From JBBSQE01 sp038258095 (GTDB lineage Bacteria > Actinomycetota > Thermoleophilia > Solirubrobacterales > 70-9): DNA of 9,244 bases. The position numbers and the translations under genes are program-made. The notes under the pieces were generated by a model. The model was given only the letters and a program-made list of their open reading frames with translations. It did not search any database and was not told where the DNA came from. Shown piece after piece: positions 1-5,918 of this stretch. The stretch lies in the NCBI GenBank assembly GCA_038258095.1, contig JBBSQE010000129.1, positions 1 to 9,244 of the forward strand, written 5' to 3'. Every line of letters starts with the position of its first letter. Position 1 is the first letter of the stretch.

Positions 1-46
1 CGCCGTCACGGTAGCGTTGAAGGTCCCCGAGGAGAGGACCGCGTAG
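1..46 (+). CDS. 3' end of an upstream gene (partial, unidentified)
   Basis: Reading from base 2, this stretch gives AVTVALKVPEERTA followed by TAG at 44-46. Thirteen of the 14 sense codons end in G or C, as the real genes here do. One other frame is closed by an early stop and the remaining one lacks the third-position bias. The stop lies three bases before the ATG of the acyl-CoA dehydrogenase at 50, so the two genes are probably co-transcribed. The purine-rich GGAGAGGA at 31-38, which can serve as the next gene's ribosome binding site, lies inside this tail. Fourteen residues are too few to identify a family. Confidence 0.55.
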   Translation, partial: AVTVALKVPEERTA

Positions 47-49
47 CAA

Positions 50-1324
50 ATGGACTTCAACCCCAGTCCCCAGGTCGAGCAGCTCCGCGAACGCGTGGTC
101 GCGTTCATGGACGAGCACGTCTACCCGTCCGAGCGGGAGATCATGGAGGCGCTTGACGACGAGGTGGGCCCCGGCGTCGCCTACCCGAAGATCCTGGCCG
201 AGATCCGTGGGCGTGCCCGCGCCGAGGGACTCTGGAACATGTTCATGCCCGACGAGCGCTTCGGGCCCGGCCTGACGAACTGGGAGTACGGCCTGCTCTG
301 CGAGGAGATGGGCCGCAGCCCGATGGCCGCCCCGATGGCCTTCAACTGCTCGGCGCCCGATACCGGCAACGCCGAGATCCTTGCTGAGCACGGAACCGAG
401 GAGCAGCGGGAGCGCTGGCTCCAGCCCCTCCTCGACGGGGAGATCCGGAGCTGCTTCTCGATGACCGAGCCGGAGGTTGCGGGGTCTGACCCTCGGACAC
501 TGCAGGCTGAGGCGATCCGCGACGGCGACGACTTCGTCATCAACGGCCACAAGTGGTTCACCTCCGGAGCCGTGGGCGCCGAGCTGGCGATCGCGATGGT
601 CGTCACCGAGCCCGACGCGCACCCCTACGCCCGCGCCTCGATGATCCTCGTGCCGACCGACGCTCCGGGCTTCGACCTGGTCCGCTCGATCCCGGTCATG
701 GGCCACGACAGGGGGCCCGGTCACTGCGAGATCCTTTACGAGGACTGCCGCGTCCCGGCCTCCAATCTCCTCGGCCCAGCTGGCGGCGGCTTCGTCATCG
801 CGCAGGACCGCCTCGGCCCCGGGCGCATCCATCACTGCATGCGGGCAATCGGCACAGCCGAGCGAGCGATCGAGCTGATGTGCCGCCGCGCCAACGAGCG
901 CGAGGCGTTCGGCGGCAAGCTGTCCGAGAAGCAGTTCGTCCAGGACTTCATCGCGAAGTCGCGGATGGAGGTCGACCAGGCCCGCCTGCTCACCCTCCAC
1001 GCCGCCTGGAAGATGGACACCGCGGGCAAGCGGGCGGCGCGCCAGGACATCTCGATGATCAAGGTGGTCGCCGCGAACGTGGTCATGGACGTCCTCGACC
1101 GGTCGATCCAGGTCCACGGCTCCCTCGGCATGACCGACGACACACCGCTTGCCGCGATGTGGCGCTTCAGCCGGATGCTGCGCATCGCCGACGGTCCCGA
1201 CGAAGTCCACAAGATGGTCATCGCCCGCCGCGAGCTGGGCCGGTGGGCAAGGCGCGAGCCCGACGATGCCGCACCGGCCGAGGTCCCGCAGGCCGCCAGC
1301 ACGAGCGGGGCCGGGGTGGGCTGA
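50..1324 (+). CDS. Acyl-CoA dehydrogenase family protein, ACAD10/ACAD11 (LvaC-like) type
   Basis: A 424-residue cytosolic FAD flavoprotein that covers the whole family fold. The flavin/substrate signature SMTEPxxxGSD is at 137-147, INGHKWFTSGA at 164-174, the FAD-contacting R-x-AFG region at about 280-289, and QVHGSLGMTDDTPL at 354-367. The C-terminal motif is RIADGPDEVHK (378-388). Aligned by eye with the medium-chain enzyme motif YEGTSQIQ, Asp381 occupies the place of the usual catalytic Glu. DGPDEVH is typical of the ACAD10/11 subgroup, and related bacterial proteins such as Pseudomonas LvaC act on 4-phosphoacyl-CoA. A role in beta-oxidation or removal of a hydroxyl via a phosphoacyl-CoA is therefore inferred, supported by the kinase and HAD genes nearby. 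The last 20 or so residues are an Ala/Pro/Ser-rich tail. GGAGAGGA (31-38), 11 bases upstream, is a rather distant SD. Substrate is unknown. Confidence 0.93.
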   Translation: MDFNPSPQVEQLRERVVAFMDEHVYPSEREIMEALDDEVGPGVAYPKILAEIRGRARAEGLWNMFMPDERFGPGLTNWEYGLLCEEMGRSPMAAPMAFNCSAPDTGNAEILAEHGTEEQRERWLQPLLDGEIRSCFSMTEPEVAGSDPRTLQAEAIRDGDDFVINGHKWFTSGAVGAELAIAMVVTEPDAHPYARASMILVPTDAPGFDLVRSIPVMGHDRGPGHCEILYEDCRVPASNLLGPAGGGFVIAQDRLGPGRIHHCMRAIGTAERAIELMCRRANEREAFGGKLSEKQFVQDFIAKSRMEVDQARLLTLHAAWKMDTAGKRAARQDISMIKVVAANVVMDVLDRSIQVHGSLGMTDDTPLAAMWRFSRMLRIADGPDEVHKMVIARRELGRWARREPDDAAPAEVPQAASTSGAGVG

Positions 1325-1337
1325 GGCCGGCGCCGCT

Positions 1338-1348
1338 GGGAGAGGGAG
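1338..1348 (+). promoter_or_regulatory. Shine-Dalgarno sequence fixing the start at 1349
   Basis: GGGAGAGGGAG holds two GGGAG cores. The first (1338-1342) sits six bases before the ATG at 1349, a workable spacing; the second abuts the start codon. This is the clearest SD in the window and supports ATG 1349 over downstream alternatives. Confidence 0.6.
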
Positions 1349-1990
1349 ATGGATCGGCGCTCACGAGGAACCGAAAACGGGACCACGGGGAACGCGGCCG
1401 GATGGCGAGCGCCGGCGATCGTCACGACGATCATCTGCACGATCATCGGGGGCTTCTACATCGGAGGCCCGGGCCTCGGGATGGCCGTCGGGGCCCTCGC
1501 CGTCGCCTCGATCATCGTCGTCGCCGTTCGCCACCCCCCGCTTGCGCCGATAGTCCCGGCTCCGCTGCGGGACTTCCGCCGCCATCTGCTCGTGGTCGTG
1601 AGCCGCCCGCTCGACGACGCCGAAACGGTGGACGAGATCGCCCGGGCCGCCCATGTCGGCGACGACGACGAGGCGGAAATCCTCGTCCTTGCGCCGGCGC
1701 GCCACAGGTTCATCGACCGCTGGACCTCGGACGACCGCCCGGCCCGGGAGGAAGCTCATCGCAACCTCGTGCTCAGCCTCGCTTCGCTCGCCCGGGCAGA
1801 CATCGGGGCGTCGGCCCGGATCGGGGACGAGGATCCGGTGCGGGCGGTCGAGGACGAGCTGCAGACATTCCCGGCCACAGAGGTGATCCTGGTCACAGGA
1901 AGCCGCGACTTCGATGCCATCGGCAACGCGGCGGCGCCGGAGCTCCGGTCCCGGTTGCGGGCCGAGTTCCACCACCTCCTCCTCGACTGA
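1349..1990 (+). CDS. Two-helix membrane-anchored protein with universal-stress-like (Usp) alpha/beta domain
   Basis: A 213-residue protein. An Arg-rich N-terminus of about 20 residues is followed by two hydrophobic segments (about 22-38 and 41-60) separated by a Gly-rich turn, then a soluble C-terminal domain. That domain opens with a strand-like HLLVVVSRPLD (79-89), continues with AEILVLAPA (109-117), and has an IGDEDPVRAVEDELQTFP stretch (158-175) before a strand EVILVTGSR (178-186). The pattern 'GDxDPxxAxEDxLxxFP-xEVIxVT' resembles actinobacterial Usp-like proteins, in which GD-P-AI-D-L surrounds the nucleotide pocket. The assignment is by pattern only, and the usual ATP-binding G-2x-G-9x-G is not evident. 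It follows the dehydrogenase stop by 24 bases on the same strand, so they are probably co-transcribed. Function is unknown; a membrane-tethered sensory or stress role is a guess. Confidence 0.75.
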   Translation: MDRRSRGTENGTTGNAAGWRAPAIVTTIICTIIGGFYIGGPGLGMAVGALAVASIIVVAVRHPPLAPIVPAPLRDFRRHLLVVVSRPLDDAETVDEIARAAHVGDDDEAEILVLAPARHRFIDRWTSDDRPAREEAHRNLVLSLASLARADIGASARIGDEDPVRAVEDELQTFPATEVILVTGSRDFDAIGNAAAPELRSRLRAEFHHLLLD

Positions 1991-1994
1991 GGAG
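1979..1994. terminator. Weak candidate bidirectional hairpin between convergent genes
   Basis: CTCCTC (1979-1984), a four-base loop GACT and GAGGAG (1989-1994) form a perfect 6-bp stem overlapping the stop codon at 1988-1990. It lies in the 17-base gap between two convergent genes, where a two-way terminator would be useful. There is no T-run on either side, so it does not look like a standard intrinsic terminator and could be chance in such GC-rich DNA. Confidence 0.25.
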
Positions 1995-2007
1995 TCCGAG
2001 GGTCGCC

Positions 2008-3066
2008 CTACCCGAGCCGCGCGACGGCGTCGTCGGCGGCTCGCGCGAGCTCCCCGACGACCTTTCCGAACATCTCAAAGCCCTCCTCGGGCTTCCCGTA
2101 TTGGCCCTTCGAGTAACGAGAGAAGACGCCCTCGAGGATGATCGCGAGCTTCCAATAGCCGAGAGCGACATAGAAGTCGAGCTCTGAGATGTCGCGACCC
2201 GAGCCCTCGGCGTAGCGCTCGGCGACCTCGCGGCGCTTGGGGAAGCCGGACGCGAGCGTGGCGGGTTCGAACAGCGGGATCAGATCGTCCATCGAGTCCG
2301 GCCAGTAGACCATCAGCAGGCCGAGGTCGGCGAGCGGGTCGCCGAGGGTGCAGAGCTCCCAGTCGACGACGGCTGCGACCTCGCCGCTCGGGGTCAGGAT
2401 CATGTTGTCGAGGCGATAGTCGCCGTGGACGATGGTCGCCGGGCCCTGGGCCGGGATCCGGTCGAGCAGGCGCTGATGCACCTCGTCCACCAGTGGGACC
2501 TCGCGCGTTTTCGAGCCCTCCCACTGCCCCTGCCAACGGTGCAGCTGGCGTGCAACGTAGGCCTCCTTCTTCCCGAGCTCGCCGAGGCCGATCTCCTCGG
2601 GATCGACTGCGTGGATGGCGACCAGCGTGTCGGCGATACGGTTGCCGATCGCGAGCCGCTCGGCCACGTCGGGGAAGAGCGACGCGTCGTCGCGCACGCG
2701 GAGGATCGGGCCATCGACGAACTCCATGACGTAGAACGGCGCCCCGTTGACCGACTCGTCCTCGCAGAACCCGGCGATCGGCGGGACCGGGACCGGCGTC
2801 CTCTGCAGGGCGGCGATGACTCTGTGCTCGCGCCCCATGTCGTGAGCCGATCCGAGGCGCTTGCCGAGCGGCGGGCGGCGCAGTGCCCAGCGCCGGCCGC
2901 CCGAATCGGTCACGCCGTAGGTCAGGTTGGATCGGCCGCCGGCGATGCGCTCAAAGCGCAGGGGCGGCTCAGAGGCCGCAAGGTTCGCGGAGAACCACTC
3001 CTCGACAGCGGGTGCGTCGATCCCCTCGACCTCCGCGGCACCCTCGGCTGTAGGCTCATCGCCCAT
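2008..3066 (-). CDS. Phosphotransferase family protein (APH/ChoK fold), ACAD10/11 kinase-domain type
   Basis: A 352-residue cytosolic kinase-fold protein, full length for the family. Counting from the ATG at 3066, it has the glycine-rich loop GGRSNLTY (43-50), ALRRPP (61-66) at the ATP-lysine strand, FYVMEFVDGP (111-120) as hinge, the catalytic HGDYRLDN (214-221, Asp216) and the metal-binding VVDWE (233-237, Asp235). The C-terminal YWKLAIILEGVFSRYSKGQY region is typical of the ACAD10/11-associated subgroup rather than of antibiotic-resistance enzymes. That subgroup includes bacterial LvaA, which phosphorylates 4-hydroxyacyl-CoA, so a hydroxyacyl-CoA kinase role is inferred. An in-frame ATG at 3108 would add 14 residues, but it would run through the divergent gene's start and the TATGCT box. 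The ATG at 3066 is preferred because conserved sequence begins well after it. It converges on the dehydrogenase pair and diverges from the HAD gene. Confidence 0.9.
   Translation of the reverse strand: MGDEPTAEGAAEVEGIDAPAVEEWFSANLAASEPPLRFERIAGGRSNLTYGVTDSGGRRWALRRPPLGKRLGSAHDMGREHRVIAALQRTPVPVPPIAGFCEDESVNGAPFYVMEFVDGPILRVRDDASLFPDVAERLAIGNRIADTLVAIHAVDPEEIGLGELGKKEAYVARQLHRWQGQWEGSKTREVPLVDEVHQRLLDRIPAQGPATIVHGDYRLDNMILTPSGEVAAVVDWELCTLGDPLADLGLLMVYWPDSMDDLIPLFEPATLASGFPKRREVAERYAEGSGRDISELDFYVALGYWKLAIILEGVFSRYSKGQYGKPEEGFEMFGKVVGELARAADDAVARLG
3051..3056 (+). promoter_or_regulatory. Candidate -10 box TAGGCT for the HAD gene
   Basis: TAGGCT matches the actinobacterial TANNNT -10 pattern and ends 23 bases before the ATG at 3080, giving a leader of roughly 16 bases with no recognisable SD. 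A weak -35-like TCGACC lies at 3026-3031 (19-base spacer). The box sits inside the first codons of the divergent kinase gene. Confidence 0.35.
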
Positions 3067-3074
3067 CGATCCCC

Positions 3075-3080
3075 AGCATA
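3075..3080 (-). promoter_or_regulatory. Candidate -10 box TATGCT for the phosphotransferase gene (leaderless)
   Basis: On the minus strand TATGCT is followed by eight bases (GGGGATCG) and then the ATG at 3066. A transcript starting 7-9 bases after the box would begin at or next to the start codon, that is, leaderless. GGGGA could alternatively act as a cramped SD. The first A of the divergent gene's ATG (3080) is part of this box. No convincing -35 is seen. Confidence 0.4.
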
Positions 3081-3694
3081 TGTCCGCTCCCGCAACCGAT
3101 GGCCTCACCGCCCTGCTCGTCGACTACGGTGGCGTCCTCACCACCGACATCTGGTCGAGCTTCGCGGAGTTCTGCGTCTCGCGCGGGCTCGACCCCGGGG
3201 CCGCCAAGCAGCTCTTTCGCGACCACCCCGAGGCGGTGGCCGAGCTGCGCGGGCTCGAGACGGGCGAGGCCGACACGGCTGGGTTCGAGCAGCGCTTCGG
3301 GGCGCTGCTCGGCACCGAGCCGGATGGCCTGATCGAGGGCCTGTTCGCCGGGCTCAGGCCTTCCGAGCCGATGCTCGACGTCGTCCGCCGCGCGCGAAGC
3401 GCCGGCATCCCCACCGGGCTCGTCTCCAACTCCTGGGCCATGGACCACTACACGGAGGAGGTCCGCGGCCTCTTCGACTCCGTGGTCATCTCCGGCGAAG
3501 TCGGTCTCCACAAGCCCCAGCCCGAGATCTACCTGCTGGCGGCCGAGGGCATCGGAGCCGAACCAGCCGCCTGCGTCTTCGTCGATGACCTGCGCGAGAA
3601 CTGCGAGGGCGCCGAGGCGGTCGGCATGACCGCGTTGCTCCACCGCGACCCGGCTGCAACGGTCGAGCGCCTGCAGGACCTCCTCGGCATCTGA
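3080..3694 (+). CDS. HAD-superfamily hydrolase-like protein (ACAD10 N-terminal domain / soluble epoxide hydrolase N-domain type)
   Basis: A 204-residue Rossmann-like HAD protein with a small helical cap (about 24-95). Motif I is LLVDYGGVLTTD (12-23) with nucleophile Asp15, motif II is LVSNS (114-118), the motif III lysine is in HKPQPEIY (Lys145), and motif IV is VFVDD (Asp169, Asp170). The position two residues after the nucleophile is Gly17, where active phosphatases carry the acid/base Asp. DxGGVL is common in this subgroup, including ACAD10, so phosphatase activity is doubtful or unusual. ATG 3080 is chosen because an in-frame ATG at 2927 would add 51 residues that are merely the antisense of the kinase gene and have no HAD character. 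The gene is divergent from the kinase with 13 bases between starts. Partnership with the kinase and dehydrogenase is inferred from the ACAD10 fusion. Confidence 0.9.
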   Translation: MSAPATDGLTALLVDYGGVLTTDIWSSFAEFCVSRGLDPGAAKQLFRDHPEAVAELRGLETGEADTAGFEQRFGALLGTEPDGLIEGLFAGLRPSEPMLDVVRRARSAGIPTGLVSNSWAMDHYTEEVRGLFDSVVISGEVGLHKPQPEIYLLAAEGIGAEPAACVFVDDLRENCEGAEAVGMTALLHRDPAATVERLQDLLGI

Positions 3695-3714
3695 GGCGGG
3701 GCCGGTCGTGGGGC

Positions 3715-3720
3715 TACGCT
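3715..3720 (+). promoter_or_regulatory. Candidate -10 box TACGCT for the histidine kinase gene
   Basis: TACGCT lies in the 39-base gap after the HAD stop, 13 bases before the GTG at 3734. It fits TANNNT and would give a leader of only about six bases. GGGAG (3726-3730) is just three bases from the GTG, too close for a normal SD. Alternatively the gene is read from the HAD transcript. Confidence 0.35.
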
Positions 3721-3733
3721 TGGCCGGGAGCCC

Positions 3734-5542
3734 GTGAACCCCTCGCTCGCAAACCGGCTCAGGATCGGCTTCGCGCTGGCGTTCGCGCTGCTCGCGGGCC
3801 TCTGCATCATCGGGGTCGGGCACCTCGCCAACCTGCGACAGGACTACGAGGACGACACGAATCGCTCTTTCTCCCTCCAGGTGGCGGTCGAGCGGTTGCA
3901 GACCGCCTTCGCCTCCGAGAACGCGGCGGTCGCCGCCGCTGACCGGAACCCCGCGGACGCCCGCAGCTCCTTTGACGCCGCACGCGCCACCGGCGCCGAG
4001 GCACAGCGCACTGCCACCGCCCTCGCCGATGGCCTCGACCCGGCCGAGGCGCTTCTCGCCGAGAGGATCCGTGCGGGGGTGGCCTGGCGGCAACAGGTCG
4101 CTGAACCGCTGCTGCGCGGCGACGTGCCTCCGCCGTCCCTCCAGTCGAGGCTCACCGGCGCGATAGCCACGACCGGGAACGATTTGATCGCCGAGGAAAC
4201 GCGGCGGCGGGTCGGACTCGACTCCGATATTGACGGTGAGACCCGCAACACGAACCTCCTCGTCGGCCTCGGCCTCCTCTCCGGCCTACTGGCGGCGCTC
4301 CTCCTCTTCGGCGGGATGATCCGCTCGCTACGCAAGCCGCTGGAGCAGCTCGTCGACGCCGCGGGGAAGCTCGCGGACGGCGACCTGCGAGCGCGGGTGG
4401 CGGTCGGGGGACCGGCGGAGACGGTCAAGCTCGGCGGTGCCTTCAACGAGATGGCCGATGAGCTCCAGGTCGCCTACCGCAGTGTCGAGGAGGGCCGCCA
4501 GCGGCTCGCGGTCACCCTCGAGAGCCTCTCCGACGGAGTCGTCACGGTCGACGAGACCGGCACTGTGACCGACGCCAACCCCGCGGCCAGGCAGATGATC
4601 CCGTGGGCGGAGCCCGGCACGCCGATCCGCGAGTCGCTCGTGGGGCCGCTACAGGCGGGGAGGGTCGAGCGACTCCTCGCCGGCCGCGAGCCCGAGGAGG
4701 TCCAGATCTCAGCGGGGGACGAGACCCTGGCCCTTACGGCCTCGAAGCTCGGTGCCGCGGAAGGCGGGACGGTTGTCTCGATCCGCAATGTCTCCGAGCG
4801 CGCCCGTGTCGAGCAGATGAAGGACGAATTCGTCCTCACAGCCTCCCACGAGCTGCGCAGCCCGCTCACCTCCGTGCAGGGGTTCGCCGAGCTCCTGATC
4901 CTCGAACGCGAGAAGCTCGACGACAGCCAGGCCGAGACGGTGCAGATCATCCTCGACAACGCGCGCCACCTCGTCCGACTCCTGAACGACCTGCTCGACC
5001 TCGCCCGCTCCGACGTCGGCCGCCTGGCGATCCACCCGGTGCCGACCGAGGTCGGACCGCTGGTCGAGGATGTGGTGCGGACCCTCGGCGTCCGGGCCGA
5101 CGAGCAGGGCCAGGAGCTGATCTGCGACATCGACCCGGCGCTGCCGCCGATCCTCGTTGAAGCCGACCGCATCCGCCAGGTGCTGATCAACCTCCTGACC
5201 AACGCCGTCGAGTACTCACCGCGGGGCGCCACCGTGCGCGTGAGCGCCGCACGAGTCGGCAACGAGGTCGAGATCGCGATCTCCGACACCGGCCCGGGGA
5301 TCCCGGCAAAGGAACTGGCGCACCTCTTCGAGCGCTTCACGCGCGGCGACGCCGGCCTCACCCAGCGGGTCGGCGGCACCGGCCTCGGCCTGGCGATCTC
5401 CAAGTCGCTTGTCGAGCTTCACGGCGGAGCGATCAATGTCACGTCCACCGTGGGCGCCGGTTCGACTTTTCGCGTAGTCCTTCCGGCCAACACGGATTCG
5501 TCCCGGCCGAACTCGGGCAAGCTGGTCGAAGGTAAGTCATGA
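3734..5542 (+). CDS. Membrane sensor histidine kinase (helical sensor-HAMP-PAS-HisKA-HATPase)
   Basis: A 602-residue kinase starting at GTG. It has TM1 at about 11-30, an Ala/Glu-rich helical extracytoplasmic region (about 31-173) reminiscent of CHASE3/four-helix-bundle sensors, and TM2 at about 174-196. HAMP spans about 197-250. A PAS domain (about 258-352) starts with LSDGVVTVDETGTVTDANPA. HisKA has phospho-acceptor His372 in TASHELRSPL. The HATPase shows an N-box with Asn486/Asn490, G1 DTGPGIP (518-524), F-box LFERF (531-535) and G2 GTGLGLAI (548-555). It should autophosphorylate His372 and pass the phosphate to the receiver encoded next, with which it overlaps by ATGA. No other in-frame start exists between the HAD stop and this GTG, and the basic N-terminus before TM1 supports it. 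The stimulus cannot be read from the sequence. Confidence 0.95.
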   Translation: MNPSLANRLRIGFALAFALLAGLCIIGVGHLANLRQDYEDDTNRSFSLQVAVERLQTAFASENAAVAAADRNPADARSSFDAARATGAEAQRTATALADGLDPAEALLAERIRAGVAWRQQVAEPLLRGDVPPPSLQSRLTGAIATTGNDLIAEETRRRVGLDSDIDGETRNTNLLVGLGLLSGLLAALLLFGGMIRSLRKPLEQLVDAAGKLADGDLRARVAVGGPAETVKLGGAFNEMADELQVAYRSVEEGRQRLAVTLESLSDGVVTVDETGTVTDANPAARQMIPWAEPGTPIRESLVGPLQAGRVERLLAGREPEEVQISAGDETLALTASKLGAAEGGTVVSIRNVSERARVEQMKDEFVLTASHELRSPLTSVQGFAELLILEREKLDDSQAETVQIILDNARHLVRLLNDLLDLARSDVGRLAIHPVPTEVGPLVEDVVRTLGVRADEQGQELICDIDPALPPILVEADRIRQVLINLLTNAVEYSPRGATVRVSAARVGNEVEIAISDTGPGIPAKELAHLFERFTRGDAGLTQRVGGTGLGLAISKSLVELHGGAINVTSTVGAGSTFRVVLPANTDSSRPNSGKLVEGKS

Positions 5543-5904
5543 CCCGCGTGCTGATCGCAGACGACTCCGAGACCATCCTCCTCCTCCTGCGCAGGCGGCT
5601 GGAGCTCGCCGGCTACGACGTTACGAGCGCCGCCGACGGCCAGGAGGTCATGGAGGTGATGAACTCGGGCAACGAAGATCCCGATCTTCTCCTCCTGGAC
5701 GCGATGATGCCGCGCAAGTCGGGCATCGACGCCCTGGCCGACCTGCGGGAAGCCGGCGTCGAGACCCCCGCCCTGATTGTCTCAGCACACCAGTCGGGAA
5801 GCGACGCGGGAGCGCCGCCGGACCTCGAGGTCAGCGGCTACCTCGCGAAGCCCATCGACTTCGACGACCTCCTCGGGCGGATCGAGAAGCTGACCGGGTC
5901 CTGA
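5539..5904 (+). CDS. Single-domain CheY-like response regulator
   Basis: A 121-residue lone receiver domain. The acidic pair is Asp8/Asp9, the phosphorylation site Asp54 in LLLLDAMMP, the switch residue Ser82 in IVSAH, and the conserved Lys104 in LAKP. Nothing follows alpha-5, so there is no DNA-binding or enzymatic output domain; it must signal through protein contacts or act as a phosphorelay intermediate. Its ATG overlaps the kinase stop (ATGA, 5539-5542) and GAAGG at 5528-5532 gives an SD with six-base spacing, so translation is coupled to its cognate kinase. A short loop rich in Ser/Gly/Ala (84-94) between beta-4 and alpha-4 is slightly longer than usual. It converges on the helicase gene with 14 bases between stops. 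Confidence 0.95.
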   Translation: MTRVLIADDSETILLLLRRRLELAGYDVTSAADGQEVMEVMNSGNEDPDLLLLDAMMPRKSGIDALADLREAGVETPALIVSAHQSGSDAGAPPDLEVSGYLAKPIDFDDLLGRIEKLTGS

Positions 5905-5918
5905 GCCGTGCGCCGTGG

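Noticed and set aside
553..2187. 544-codon open frame on the plus strand
   Set aside because: It overlaps the dehydrogenase and the Usp-like gene in another frame and reads as Arg/Pro/Gly-rich sequence; the underlying genes have conserved motifs and third-position GC bias.
2008..3066. Possible aminoglycoside resistance gene
   Set aside because: The APH fold is present, but the motifs and the neighbours match the ACAD10/11-type acyl-CoA-linked kinases rather than drug-modifying enzymes.
2927..3079. Upstream extension of the HAD gene to the ATG at 2927
   Set aside because: The added 51 residues lie antisense to the kinase N-terminus and have no HAD character; the motif I strand begins right after the ATG at 3080.
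3067..3108. Upstream extension of the kinase to the ATG at 3108
   Set aside because: It would add 14 residues overlapping the HAD coding region and the TATGCT promoter candidate; no SD precedes it.
2425..3588. 387-codon plus-strand frame across the kinase/HAD junction
   Set aside because: It is antisense to the kinase and out of frame with the HAD gene; composition is Arg-rich shadow and it has no family features.
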